From Luffa acutangula (Eukaryota; Streptophyta; Magnoliopsida; Cucurbitales; Cucurbitaceae), in assembly GCA_036850905.1 (NCBI GenBank), contig CM072098.1, positions 48,382,281-48,446,280 on the forward strand: a stretch of DNA of 64,000 nucleotides, written 5' to 3'. Of the stretch, positions 46,623 to 57,363 are shown in pieces. A program made the position numbers and the translations under genes. Under the pieces are notes generated by a model. It was not told the origin of the DNA. It saw only the letters and a list, made by a program, of their open reading frames with translations, and made no database searches. Numbering within the stretch: the first letter of the stretch is position 1; each line of letters begins with the position of its first letter.

Positions 46623-47154
46623 TGTTGATGCCAAAATTTGGCCTAGCAATCCACCTGCCCTTCACGTGACACCAACAATGAATTTGTAGAAGCTGGGGAA
46701 GACGTGACCTGCAAGACCAGCAAGAATCGCTAGACACCGGTGTGGTGTAGGCCACACCGCCTCCGATGCCTAAGTCATGAAACTGGGCAGCTAGAAAATA
46801 GAGAAAGAAGTCAAGAATGGAGTTTTCGGTCCCCTTCTTCGATGGCGAAGAGGGTATAAATACCTGCTCGGACTCCTAGGGTTTGGAGGCGTTCTGGGAC
46901 GAAGCAGGCTGGACCGAGGCAGCTGGAAGCGGTAGGGGCCGAGCGGAGGCAAACGGACTCGGCCCGCGCAAACGGGCCGAGGCCGACCATAATGCTCGGC
47001 CTCGGCTCAAGGCCGAGGCCGACCGTACGGGTCGGGCCACGTTGGCTCGGCCCGTCGGTATGGTCTCCCTCTGGGTCCCTTTCCTGGTCCTATCTCCTCC
47101 CGGTTGTCCTGTCAGCTCCTCGTACGCTGTGGTGGTCCAAAATTACCTATAACA
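46623..47154 (+). mobile_element. Solo LTR, family A copy 1
   Basis: 532 bp beginning TGTTGATG and ending TATAACA, flanked on each side by ACATA (46618-46622 and 47155-47159). A TATAAATA box is at 46855-46862. Internal landmarks shared with copies 2 and 3: CTTCACGTGACACC, ACGTGACCTGCAAGACC, ACACCGGTGTGGTG, GGTCCTATCTC. The open frame at 46883-47152 lies in its GC-rich part (GGCCGAGGCCGA repeats) and is not a host gene. Confidence 0.95.
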
Positions 47155-47267
47155 ACATATATCCAAATATTAGAACTTTTTAATTATACATTGAAGATTT
47201 AGAAGATCCTTGATGAATAAAATCTATTAATGACCCCAAACGAAAATATAACACACTTTTGTTTGTT

Positions 47268-47373
47268 TTTTTTTTTTTAAGTCAACAATATAATAGGATG
47301 TTACTATTTGAACCTTTGACCTTTTGATCGATGGTACATGTCAATTATCGTCAAGCTATGCTCACTTTGACAA
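47268..47373 (-). repeat. tRNA-derived SINE, TTGTTGAACT-like
   Basis: Oligo(T), AAGTCAACAATATAATAGG, a B-box-like TATTTGAACC, GATGGTACATGTCAATTATC, AGCTATGCTCACTTTGAC. Minus orientation, no clear target-site duplication. Confidence 0.75.
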
Positions 47374-49110
47374 AGAAAGTATACATACGCTAGCAATGAA
47401 GTTAAGTCATATATATTATTCTATTTTCTATCAATAAGGTAATGATGAACAAATGATGCTTCAAAAAGGGAAAACAAGACAGAATCTTTGATTCACTCTG
47501 ACCAAATTTTTTTCATATCTCCACAGGCTTTTTGTGATTTTTTTTTTTTCCTCTGCAAGGAATCAATCAAACACCAGTTTCTGTTCTGATGTCAAACAAA
47601 GATGATGATGGAAAAAAAAAATGCAGGAAAGAAATCAAATAATGACCATCTTTGTAATTCACTTGAAAAATTTATTTAATGAAACTATCACAATATGTGA
47701 AAAAATTATTCGAGAAGACAATTGAAATGTAGTTGACATAGTTTTACGTTGTTAGAAATATCAAATCTAGATATAGTGGTTATTACAGGGCACACAAATT
47801 TCTGAATCCATGTTCAAACGGTTATTAATTAAGAGATAATCACATTATGTCGACCTCATATTCTCCCTAATAACTACGAAAAACTACAAGTCTCTCTAAC
47901 TTCTTCTCATATTTTCAAAAACTAAGTCAATTTTTGATAACTAAAAAAAAGTAGTTTTCACGTGGTAAAGAAATTGAGAGTGTAAGGATAATCAACGCAA
48001 AACTACCAACATAGTTTTCGAAAACCAAATAGTTATCAATTAAGGTCTTAACAAACATTTGACACAGATTCGAAATATTTATGTAGTTTCTCTCTCATAT
48101 TAATCATTTAAAACGGTGTCAATCATATTCTGACGCATCTTCTTATAATTTCTCCTCAAAAGTGTTGGTTGTTTTTCCTCTTCCACACTCGGAAACCTCG
48201 AAATGGGTCTCTCTATCTGTCGTTTGATTCTATTTTCTTTTTATCGAAACCAATAATAAATATATTTTGGCCCCAAGTCCCTAGGGGCCCCCTTTGAAAT
48301 GAGGTATAGTCCATTATTGAGGTGAACAAAAGCTGCATTATTTGACAAACTATGAATGGAGGGTAGCTGAAGGGCAGAACCCAAAAACACAAAAGCAATA
48401 TAGCCATGGCAGCTGCTGATTCCAATTTGGTCAATTGTTGTACACATCAATGGAGCTTGGCTTTTGTCTTCTCTCTTTCTGTTTGCTTATTCTTCTTTCA
48501 TCTTTGGATTCATTTCCATTATCTCTCATTCTTTTTTCATTCTTCTTCTTCTTCCTCATTTTTGCTTGTTAGTGGACGAGTTTTCTCTCTCTCCAACAAA
48601 CAAAGATCGGTTCGTATCCAACTAATAAATGTTCGGATATGATCGACCTGTTTAAGTTTGCACGACCTTGCTAAAATCCAAATCTCCTGGCTGCAAAGTC
48701 AAAGAGGGAGACCTTTACGGTATAGGAATTTGAAAACTAGGGATTATTCGATGAAAAATAGGGTTGTATTCTATCACTTTTTGTCATGAAATCCAAATAC
48801 ATGTAGATTCAAAAACTATTTTTAGAGTTGAACCCACTAAATATAATTTCATAGGAGGCATTTGAATGGGTGAATTTGAAAACAAGAAATTGAATTTGGA
48901 TTAGATAGTGAACTAACTCTTAGTTATTTGTACTGTACTCTAAAATTTAAAGAAAAACATGGAAAATAATCGGGACTTACTTTAAATGCTTTATACAAAT
49001 GGAGATATTCTTACTCGTATACTGATAATGAGGATTAAAATAAAGTGTAGGCACGCTATGCTTAGGTTGGTTAAGATGGTTTAGTCGTTGAAACTATACA
49101 AATTTTAGAA
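47374..49110. other. Intergenic, no confident gene
   Basis: Mostly AT-rich. 48180-48640 is slightly richer and has overlapping short frames on both strands (for example a plus frame from 48406, MAAADSNLVNCC). They lack domain-like content and splice partners, so I leave them out. Confidence 0.4.
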
Positions 49111-49113
49111 AAC

Positions 49114-49165
49114 CCAACAAATCAATTTTTTTTTTTTTTTTTTGAAAAAGTCCAACAAATCAATT
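49114..49165 (-). mobile_element. Poly(T) micro-insertion with perfect 14-bp duplication
   Basis: CCAACAAATCAATT at 49114-49127 and 49152-49165. The 24-bp insert read on the minus strand is ACTTTTTC followed by A16. Confidence 0.8.
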
Positions 49166-49199
49166 CTAATTCAAGGTTTAACTTGTTTAAACTATAGTA

Positions 49200-49250
49200 A
49201 CTTATAACTTACTTTATTTCAAAAAAAAAAAAAAAAACTTATAACTTACT
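49200..49250 (+). mobile_element. Poly(A)-tag micro-insertion with perfect 14-bp duplication
   Basis: ACTTATAACTTACT at 49200-49213 and 49237-49250. The 23-bp insert is TTATTTC plus A16. It lies only 35 bp from the previous one, in the opposite orientation. Confidence 0.8.
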
Positions 49251-49953
49251 TCACGGACTTAGATTTAGTTAATGTTTACCCTCTCTACGTCTATATACAT
49301 ATCCATGCGCCACCTAATAATTTTTGGAAGCCATAAAACTCTAACTTTAGAGAATGCCCCAACTATACATTTAATATCTGCCAATACAAAAGTGTCTCGT
49401 TTTCATACTTTCATTTGGACCCATTGTTCAAAAAGTCAAATAAATATCGCTCAAATAAGCTCACAACACACATCATCAATTAATTGTTCGTCACTAGCTA
49501 TACCACTTGTAAACGTGGAACTACTACTCAATAATATTATATTAAAAATCATAGATATTTTAAAACGAGAGACATTGACAATGTTACATCTGGACGATGA
49601 AGATAGATCCTCACCTACCATATTGTTCATTTCAATAGCAACCTTTCAGCAAAATCCTTTTATTTTTTTTTTCTTGACAATCTTTTTTTTTTTCCTTTTC
49701 CATTTTAGGGTTTAATTAATTAAATGTTCCCCCAAAAATTTTATTTTGTAATATAATTAATGTCCATATGCTTAGGCATTGTGATTTGGCCAAACTCAAA
49801 AAGGACCACAAAGAAGGAATCTGTCTATACTTCAAATGCCAAATGACAACTGTTAAAAGTGGTACATCAACTTAATGATTGAGTATGGTGTGATGGCTAT
49901 TGGGCTCTTTCTATTTATTATTTTATTTTATTGCTCATCCGTCTTTCTCGACA
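49251..49953. other. Intergenic, no gene seen
   Basis: A 147-codon open frame (49272-49715) exists but is rich in Ile/Leu/Phe/Ser with no motif and ends in homopolymer-coded Phe. I treat it as chance. Confidence 0.45.
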
Positions 49954-50052
49954 AACACTTTTGGTCCCTGTACTTTCATGTACGTAACAATTTAGGTCCT
50001 CGATTTTTGTTTGTAACAATTTAATCTCCGAACTTTCAATTTTGTAACAATT

Positions 50053-50350
50053 TAGGTTCCGTTTGATAACCATTTGGTTTTTAGTTTTTGGTTTTTGAAA
50101 ATTATGATTGTTTTTCCCTAAACTCCCTACCATATGATTTTCATTCTTGTTAAGGATCCATTTGAATTCCTAGCTGAATTCTAAAAACGAAAAACAAGTT
50201 TTTGAAAACTACTTTTTTTTTTTTTTTTTGAAATTGGACTTGGTTTTTGAAAACAATGAAGAAAATTGATACTAAAACAAAGAAACTTACAGGTGGAAGT
50301 AGGTGTGTATAGGCTTAATTTTCAAAAACCAAAAACCAATTGGTTATTAA
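50053..50350. mobile_element. Tourist-like MITE nested in copy 3
   Basis: Left end GGTTCCGTTTGATAACCATT, right end GGTTATTAAACGGGATC, with TTA on both outer sides (...AATTTA | GG... ...ATC | TTAG...). Same family as 45728-45971. Confidence 0.8.
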
Positions 50351-50568
50351 ACGGGATCTTAGTCATTGAACTTTAATATGTAACAATCTAGTCTATGTAT
50401 TTTAAAATTTGCAATGATTTAGTCATTTGTCATGAAAATTTTCATCGGAATTAAGTGTCGATTTTTATTATGCAACGACTTGATTTTTGTAGTTTATAAA
50501 CACACATGGTGATCCTAATCAATTATCAATAATTATAGGTAAGAAATTTCATAAATCTTAATAATAAT

Positions 50569-51583
50569 TTTGGAAAAATACACTTTTAGTCCTTGAGGTT
50601 TGAGTTAAGTGACAGTTTGGTCCCTGAGTTTTCAAACTCAACAAAAATACCCCTGAGTTTTGAGATAAGGAGCATTTTGGTCCCTGCCGTCAACTTTTCT
50701 GTTAAATTTTAACGGTTGCTGACGTGACACTATTATTTTAATAAAAAAATATTTTTAAAATTTTTAAAATAAAAAATATTAAAATATTATTATTTTTTAA
50801 TTATTTAATTATTTCTCCATCTCTCTTTACTTCCCTTCTTCTTCTTCATCTCCTTCCCCTTCATCATTCTTCTTCTTCATATCTCCAGCAGCCGGCGGCT
50901 ACTTTTTTTTTTTTTTTATTTCTCCCTCCCCTTTTCTTTTTCTTCCTCCCTCTTTTTACTGTTTAAAAAAAACAGAAACGAAGGGGGAAAACCCCCTTCA
51001 TTCCGACATCGGAGAGGGAGGAGGGAGGTCCCTCCTCCATCTCCGGCGGCAAGACAGAGGAGGGAGGACCCTCCTCCCTCTCCGGCACCGGAATCGAAGG
51101 GGGTTTTCCCCCTTCGTTTCGGTTTTTTTTTAAACAGTAAAAAGAGGGAGGAAGAAAAAGAAAAGGGAGGGAGAAATTAAAAAAAAAAAGTAGCTGGCGG
51201 CTGGCGTCGGTACCGATGAGTGGTGACCGTAGGCCGCTGGCCGCCGGAGATATGAAGAAGAAGAAGAATGAAAGGATGGAGAGGAAGAAGATGAAGAAGA
51301 AGAATGGAAGGAAGAAGAAGGGAAGTAAAGAGAGATGGAGAAATAATTAAATAATTAAAAAAATAATAACATTATAATATTTAAATAATTTTTATTTTAA
51401 AAATTTTAAAAAGATTTTTTTTATTAAAATAATAGTGTCACGTCAGCCACAGTTAAAATTTAACAGAAAAGTTGACGGTAGGGACCAAAATGCTCCTTAT
51501 AGGATATTTTTGTTGAGTTTGAAAACTCAGGGACCAAACTGTCACTTAACCCAAACCTCATGGACTAAAAGTGTATTTTTCCC
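50569..51583. mobile_element. Fold-back element of about 1 kb (Mutator-like?)
   Basis: The whole element is one giant inverted repeat. Left arm runs from GGAAAAATACACTTTTAGTC to about 51030; right arm from about 51065 to GACTAAAAGTGTATTTTTCCC. Arms are about 470-510 bp. The right arm has an extra piece of about 40-50 bp near 51200-51240. TAATAATTTT lies directly outside both ends (50559-50568 and 51584-51593), a 9-10 bp duplication as expected for Mutator-like insertions. The core carries GA/CT-rich triplet runs and GGAGGGAGG stretches. No protein is encoded. Confidence 0.9.
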
Positions 51584-51704
51584 TAATAATTTTCACAAAA
51601 TGACTAAAAGATTACAAACTACCGTTCAAGGACTAAATTGTTAGTTTTATGAAAGTTTAGAGACCAAATGTAAAAGAGGTTAAATTTTCAATGAAAGTTT
51701 AGCA

Positions 51705-51728
51705 TTATATATATATATATATATATTT
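51705..51728. repeat. (AT)n microsatellite
   Basis: About 12 AT units just right of the nested MITE stack. Confidence 0.9.
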
Positions 51729-51849
51729 TTCCCAACCTCTTTGTATCGTTTTTTACCCTTTTTTTTAGAAAAAATTTGAAATTCTTAACCAGACACAATA
51801 ACAATTTTTTTTTTCAAAACATACAAACACCTGAGAACGATGAATTATA

Positions 51850-52320
51850 AGTTTGATTTTTAAAATAAAAAAATAAAATGGTTATCAAGCTAGACTTAAT
51901 TTTTTACGAAAAATTATTTTACTCTTTCAAAAACAAAAATAAAGTCACTGTTGTAAATAAAAATTATTGTAAGAAGATTGAGGAAAAAAAAAACATAGTT
52001 TTCAAAAACCAAAAAACAAAAAAACGAAGTGGTTATCAAACGGGCCTAAAAAATCCGGATTTTAGTTTTCGAAAATTGGATTTGTTTTCTCACATTTTCT
52101 TTAGAATGATTTTCGTCTATTTTAATAAAACATTTGAAATCTTAGTCATTTTTTTTTAGAAAAAAAAATCATTAAAACTACTTTTTTAGTTTCAAAACTT
52201 GACTTGAATTTTGAAAATATTTATAAAAAGTAGATAACAAAACAAAGAAATCTATATCGGGAAAGTAATATTTATAAGCTTAATTTTCAAAAATAAAAAA
52301 CCCAAAACCAAGTTAGATAA
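51850..52320. repeat. Tourist-like MITE remnants
   Basis: GTGGTTATCAAACGGGCC at about 52029 is a family end. The sequence on both sides contains family body segments (TTTCAAAAACCAAAAAAC, TTTGAAATCTTAGTC), suggesting two worn copies in tandem. Borders are not resolved. Confidence 0.5.
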
Positions 52321-52370
52321 GGCTGATAATCTTAAAAGCTTGGTTAAAAATGTGACGAAAGTCTCGTGCT

Positions 52371-52418
52371 AACTAGATCATAAATATTTGTTTAAAAAAA
52401 AAACTAGATCATAAATAT
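52371..52418 (+). mobile_element. Micro-insertion with perfect 17-bp duplication
   Basis: AACTAGATCATAAATAT at 52371-52387 and 52402-52418 encloses only 14 bp: TTGTTT plus A8. The smallest of the set. Confidence 0.75.
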
Positions 52419-52744
52419 ATAAGTGAGAGATAACATCTCTCTTTGTACGAGACCTTTTAAGTTGAACCAAAAGCAAAACCATACAGGCTTATGCTTAAAG
52501 TAGACAATCTCGATCGCATTGTTATGAAAATGTGAAGAGATTCATTGTTAGCTCAACAACCAATACAATATATATTTTTTTAATACCTAAGTAAGGTCTA
52601 AATCTTAGTATTTACAAAAAGTAATATAATCACAATTTTTATAACAAAGAGTCCTACTCTTTGAATCTATGTGATTTTTTAGAAGTCATAGAAATGTCTT
52701 AACCACTAAACTCTGCTTCCAATAACACTGATTCTTATATTTTT

Positions 52745-52840
52745 CTCAGTTCAACATGGGTGAGTGTAGAGATTCGAACCTCTAACCTCTTGATCGAGAA
52801 TACGTATCTTATCCAGTTGAGCTATGTTTAGGTTGACAAC
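52745..52840 (-). repeat. tRNA-derived SINE, third variant
   Basis: B box AGATTCGAACCTC, then GATCGAGAATACGTATC, TTATCCAGTTGAGCTATG: the A-box side reads AGCTCAACTGGATAAG, unlike the other two subfamilies. Confidence 0.75.
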
Positions 52841-53602
52841 ACTAACTTTTTCGACCTTCGTATGGGAGAAACGTATACCTAGCTCCGAGAGAGAGAAAGA
52901 GGGGAAATAAAGGGTAAAAATGTAAGGAAAGTGTGTGATGGCCTACATGGGATTGGGAATGTGGAAAGTGTGTAAGAAAGTTGTAGAAATAGAGAGCACA
53001 AAGCACAGAGATTTTGATTCCAATCAATGCCACTAAATTTGGGAACAAAGCCAATGCCCCAAAGCGCCTTGTACTTATTATCTAAACTATTTATTTATTT
53101 TTTTCTTTTATATAAATTAATTATTGCAATACCCACAATGCTTCACACTCAAGAAATAGGACTGCCCAACCCTAATTTCATACTAAATTACAAATTTTCA
53201 CAGCCCCCAATATATCTACTTTCAAGAAATTCCAAAAATTTCCCCATTTTTTTCCTGAATAAGTTGATTTTTTTTTTTATTAATTTTCTTTTTTGGTGTT
53301 GTTCAATGTATTTTTTTGTTTTTTTTTTATTTCACCGAAAATTTAGTTCGAATAATCGTGCACTTATAATTTGGAGTTATTTGATCTAAGTTTTGTTTGT
53401 TTGGATGTTTGTCGTAAACATATATGGCTTTAGTATATAGTTTCTATCTAAATTAAATGCAAAGAAAATATAAAATTTAGTTAACTATGAGTATAAAATA
53501 TGTATCATCAATTAAGAGATCAGAGATCATCACTTGTTATCGAACCAAAATGAAAGAATTTATTTGATTTTAGAAATTAAAGTGGATTATAAAGCATTTG
53601 TT
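52841..53602. other. Intergenic, no gene seen
   Basis: AT-rich; SINE-like remnant near 53490-53570. Confidence 0.4.
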
Positions 53603-53607
53603 TTAGT

Positions 53608-54053
53608 TGTTAATTGTCAAATTTGGTCGGAGGAACTCACTTGACCTTCACGTGCCACCAACGGTAAATTTGTTTGTGAGAGGGAAAGATGTGGCCTGCA
53701 AGACAGAAAATCTGCACACCGGTGTGGTGCTTGCCAATGCCTCTTATGAATTCGGAAGGAGGATAGCAAGAGGAGAGAGTAGAGAATAGAGTTCAGGATC
53801 CCTTATTCAGTGACGAACAAGGGTTTTTAAATACCTGCCCTTGCTCCTAGGATTTTTAGGAATTCGGAGGCGTTTCAGGACGAACTAGGCGGAACCGAAG
53901 CACCCAGAAGCAGCAGGGACCGAACGGAGGTGAACGAGCTTGGGCCAACCATTTGGTATGGTCTTCCTCTAGGTCGGTTTCGTGGTCCTATCTCTATCCG
54001 GTTGTCCTCGTCAGCTCTTTGTGCATCAGAGTGGTAAAAAATTACCTATAACA
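53608..54053 (+). mobile_element. Solo LTR, family A copy 2
   Basis: 446 bp, TGTTAATTG...CTATAACA, with TTAGT on both sides (53603-53607 and 54054-54058). Shares CTTCACGTGCCACCAAC, TGGCCTGCAAGAC, CACACCGGTGTGGTG and GGTCCTATCTC with copies 1 and 3. Its TATA is decayed (TTTTTAAATACC). Confidence 0.95.
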
Positions 54054-54058
54054 TTAGT

Positions 54059-55756
54059 TATATCGTAATGTTAAAAAATATTCTTTTTAGTACAACAAAA
54101 CGCGTGAGTAGAGATATCTCAACGTTGATTAGCTATATTCACGTTAGCAAATCTCAAGCATCTTATCTGTGTATGAACTTACAATCGTCATTTTTAGTCT
54201 CCAAATTTTATATTTAAATTTTTGCCATTGATTTTTCTATAATAAAATATTAACCAATTTTATGACTCAAATTTTCTAATATGATCTTAAATTTTAGTCC
54301 ATAAACGTACAAAACCCCTAACATTTTCTCGTTTTCAGTTTCTTGTTCAATAAATCTTCAATGTATTGGACATTCTTAGAATTTAACAATTTATTAGAAT
54401 ACAAAATTGAAAGTTCAGTAACTTATTAAACACAAAACCAAAAGTTGATGTGTATTAAATGTTTTTCCTTTAAGAAAGATAATGTATTAAGCATAACCCT
54501 CAAAATATATTAACTAAACAAAGTAATTTAACTAAAATTTTAAAAGCACAAATATAGTTGGATTAAAAGATAAGTACTGCAATTAGCGACAATAACAAGA
54601 TATATTAAACTTATCAAAAGCAATAATTTAATTTTATAAAATTCAGGGTCGTTTTCCAATGAGACGGTGTATTTCCTTAATTAAATATATCTTTTTTTTC
54701 TTTTTTTTTTTCTTTCTTTTTTTTTTAATGACGTCTAGCCGATGTCGTTGAATAATACAATATTTATTTGATAATTTAAAAAATAATAATAAAAAAGCGA
54801 GACGATTTGTCGGCTTTCCGAGACTCGCACAAATCACGGTTCAATCAATTTTACAGATTTTCGACGTTGATTTTATTTTTAATTTTTGGGCGATTCGTTG
54901 ACGAATTCTATGTACTACCACTATCTAAAAACTAATTTTATAAGATTTATTTATTTTTTTCTCCATTTTGTTTCCGTATGATATATTTCAAAAACAACTT
55001 AGGAAAAAGCTTCCACGTGTCTCCCTCCAAGAAGGCCACGTGTTATATCCGATGACGGACAAGAGTGAATTAGAAGAGTCAATCTCATCTCATGTGACAT
55101 AACATGTAGCTTAGCGACTGGCCAAGTCGACCTGACCTATTATGTGATGATATTGAGTATGAATTAATGGTTAGTCGCTAAGCTACATGTCAAAAATAAT
55201 AAAACAGCTCATGAAATGGCCAAAAATACAAAAATCTCGAAATGTAGTGAAACTTGGATTGGATATTATCCAAGATGACTATGTAATGAAGTCGAGTTTG
55301 ACATTTCTCGTATTGTCCAAGTGGCGTGATAATATGATTTTTAGTTAAAAAAGTTCCATAAAATGTTAGATTTTTATTTTTATTTTTATTATTTTTATTT
55401 TTATTTTTTTTTTTTTTTGTAGGATTCAAGTTATTATAACGATGAGGATGACTAAAATAATTTCCTGTAATATGTTTAAATTATAAACTAGAACATTTAA
55501 AAGTTGAGAGCCTAAAATATATTATACTAAGAAGTTAGGAACATATGTGAGATCAATTTGAAAATTCAATACCCAAAAAATATATGATTTAAAGTTGGGT
55601 TGATCTATAAAATGTATTTTCGCCTTTTTGTTTTATTGATTTTTTATTGGTTGACTTACTTTTTATTTTATCTAATTTGTCTATTCCATCGTTTCATTTC
55701 ATATCAAATTTCTATTTATTAATTGAATCAATGTGCATATCAATTTTTAAATAATA
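54059..55756. other. Intergenic, no gene seen
   Basis: AT-rich. A degenerate minus-strand SINE piece lies at about 54088-54145. The segment TAGCTTAGCGACTGGCC (about 55108) faces TTAGTCGCTAAGCTACATG (about 55170), a roughly 80-bp inverted repeat. Confidence 0.45.
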
Positions 55757-55761
55757 GTTTT

Positions 55762-56283
55762 TGTTATGGGTAATTTTGAACCACCCGATGTACAATGAGC
55801 TAACGAAGACAACTGGACAGAAATCGGACTGGAGGATGGACTCCAGGGGCGAAACGGGCCAGTGGGTCAGGCCAAGACCGAAGGGGTCGGGCCATGTTCG
55901 GCCTCAGGCCGAGCCCGAGCTCGTCTGGCTCCGTTTGGTCCCTACCGCCTCTTGCCGCCCCGGTTCCGGCTGGTTTGTCCCGAAACACTTCCGAATTCTT
56001 GAAAATCCTAGGAGCATGAGCAGGTATTTATACCCCTCTTCGCCACCGAAGAAGGGGACCCAAACTCTATTCTCGACTCTATCTCTCTCTTGCTCTCTAG
56101 CCTTTCCTTCCGTTTTCTGCTTGCTGACTTAAGCATCAGAGACGGTGTCGGTGTAGCTAGCACCACACCGGTGTGCAAGTTTCATGTCTTGCAGGCCACG
56201 TCTTCCCCCCTCACAAACAAATTTGCTGTTAGTGGCACGTGAAGGTCAGGTGAGTTCCTCCCGACCAAATTTGACCATCAACA
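55762..56283 (-). mobile_element. Solo LTR, family A copy 3 (opposite orientation)
   Basis: 522 bp from TGTTATGGG to ATCAACA with GTTTT on both sides (55757-55761 and 56284-56288). The minus-strand TATAAATA is at 56025-56032, and the ACACCGGTGTG, TGCAGGCCACGTC and GGCACGTGAAGG motifs are present in reverse. The plus frame 55761-56132 and minus frame 55800-55988 are LTR sequence, not genes. Confidence 0.95.
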
Positions 56284-56404
56284 GTTTTAATAATAAACTA
56301 ATTAGAATCAAAATTAAAATTTATACACATAAGTAAAAGTGTTCTTATTCAAGAAAAAACAAGTGTTTAAAATTTACGAGCTAAATAGACATAACTATAA
56401 AAGT

Positions 56405-56822
56405 TCAAGGTTAAATTATTAAAAATATCGTGGACTATGAAGTTGGTTTCAACTTTCAACTATAACCTTCAAACTTTGAAAAGGTTTCATTTTAAACCCA
56501 TGAAGTTTGAAGTTCGTTTCAAAACGATCATTGAAGACGTTTTCGTTAAACTCAATGACAAAAAATAACGTGTTTGCATGTGTCTTTATTATTATTTTTT
56601 TTCACATATGTGTTCAAATATGTTCACATTAGTAACAATACATATGTAAACATATCATTTTTCGTTCATAAATTTAATGTAAAAAAACTTTCAAGTGTCC
56701 TTAATTTTGAAACATACTTCAAACTTCAATGATCAAACTAAAACTTTTCAAAGTTTGAGAGTATAATTGAAATTAAACAAGGTTACTTTTAATAATTTAA
56801 CATAAATTCAAAAACTAAATTT
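56405..56822. repeat. Hairpin MITE, paralog of 41876-42385 without SINE
   Basis: Shares GTTGGTTTCAACTTT, TTTCGTTAAACTCAATGACA-like sequence, AAAAATAACGTGTTTGCATG and TCATTTTTCGTTCATAAATT with the other copy. Confidence 0.8.
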
Positions 56823-57139
56823 ATAATTTAACATTTTGACGTGACCCTTATCAAAAATGGGAAATGTTAATTTATAAATGATAGCATTTATTAGTTTGAC
56901 TAAACTTTATAAACAGGATCCTTTTATCAACAAATTGAGGAATGTACTTTTCCCACAATAAATAAGATTTGCTTCTTTATTTTGGGTTGTTTTGTTGTCT
57001 CCTTTTGAACTTGATAATTGAAACTTGAAAAATGTTTTTTTTTTGTTTTTTTTTTTTTTTTTTTTTTATAATTTTAACACCACACTAACTTTTTGTTGGT
57101 TCTTAATGTGAATTAAATTGGAAATTAAAGTTTGTGTTT

Positions 57140-57363
57140 TGATGGAAGGAGTTCAGAGTTATAAAATCTAGAGTTGTTTTGTCCAAGTTTATAAGTTTCT
57201 GAGACCCATAATAAAGTTTAGGAATATGAGTTATTAAATTTGTAGAGTCCACGACAAATTGTTGTAATTGGTTAATAAATTTGTGGGTCCCACAAGGAGT
57301 TGGGTGGGATTATTAACTCCATCGAACTCTTACTTTTCACAACTTCTTAGGCCAAACACTCTA
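57140..57363. repeat. Hairpin MITE related to 15599-15769
   Basis: TTTGTGGGTCCCACAAG and TTAGGCCAAACACTC match the body and end of the other copy. The left end is worn. Confidence 0.6.

Larger units (their letters stand above)
49954..51676. repeat. Hairpin MITE, ACACTTTTGGTCCCTG family, copy 3, twice interrupted
   Basis: Left end AAACACTTTTGGTCCCTGTA and right end AAAGTTTAGAGACCAAATG with family body in between, split by a Tourist-like MITE (about 50053-50350) and by the fold-back 50569-51583. Copies 1 and 2 show the uninterrupted order. Confidence 0.85.

Noticed and set aside
46883..47183. GC-rich open frames that look protein-like
   Set aside because: They lie wholly within the solo LTR 46623-47154 or its edge, and their Ala/Glu/Arg-rich content comes from GGCCGAGGCCGA repeats.
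48213..48642. Overlapping short frames on both strands near 48.4 kb
   Set aside because: No domain, no splice partner, and frames on both strands are equally long, as expected by chance.
49272..49715. 147-codon frame
   Set aside because: No motif, homopolymer-coded Phe run at the end, composition typical of AT-rich non-coding DNA.
55761..56132. 123-codon frame
   Set aside because: Coincides with the solo LTR 55762-56283 and shares no protein motif.
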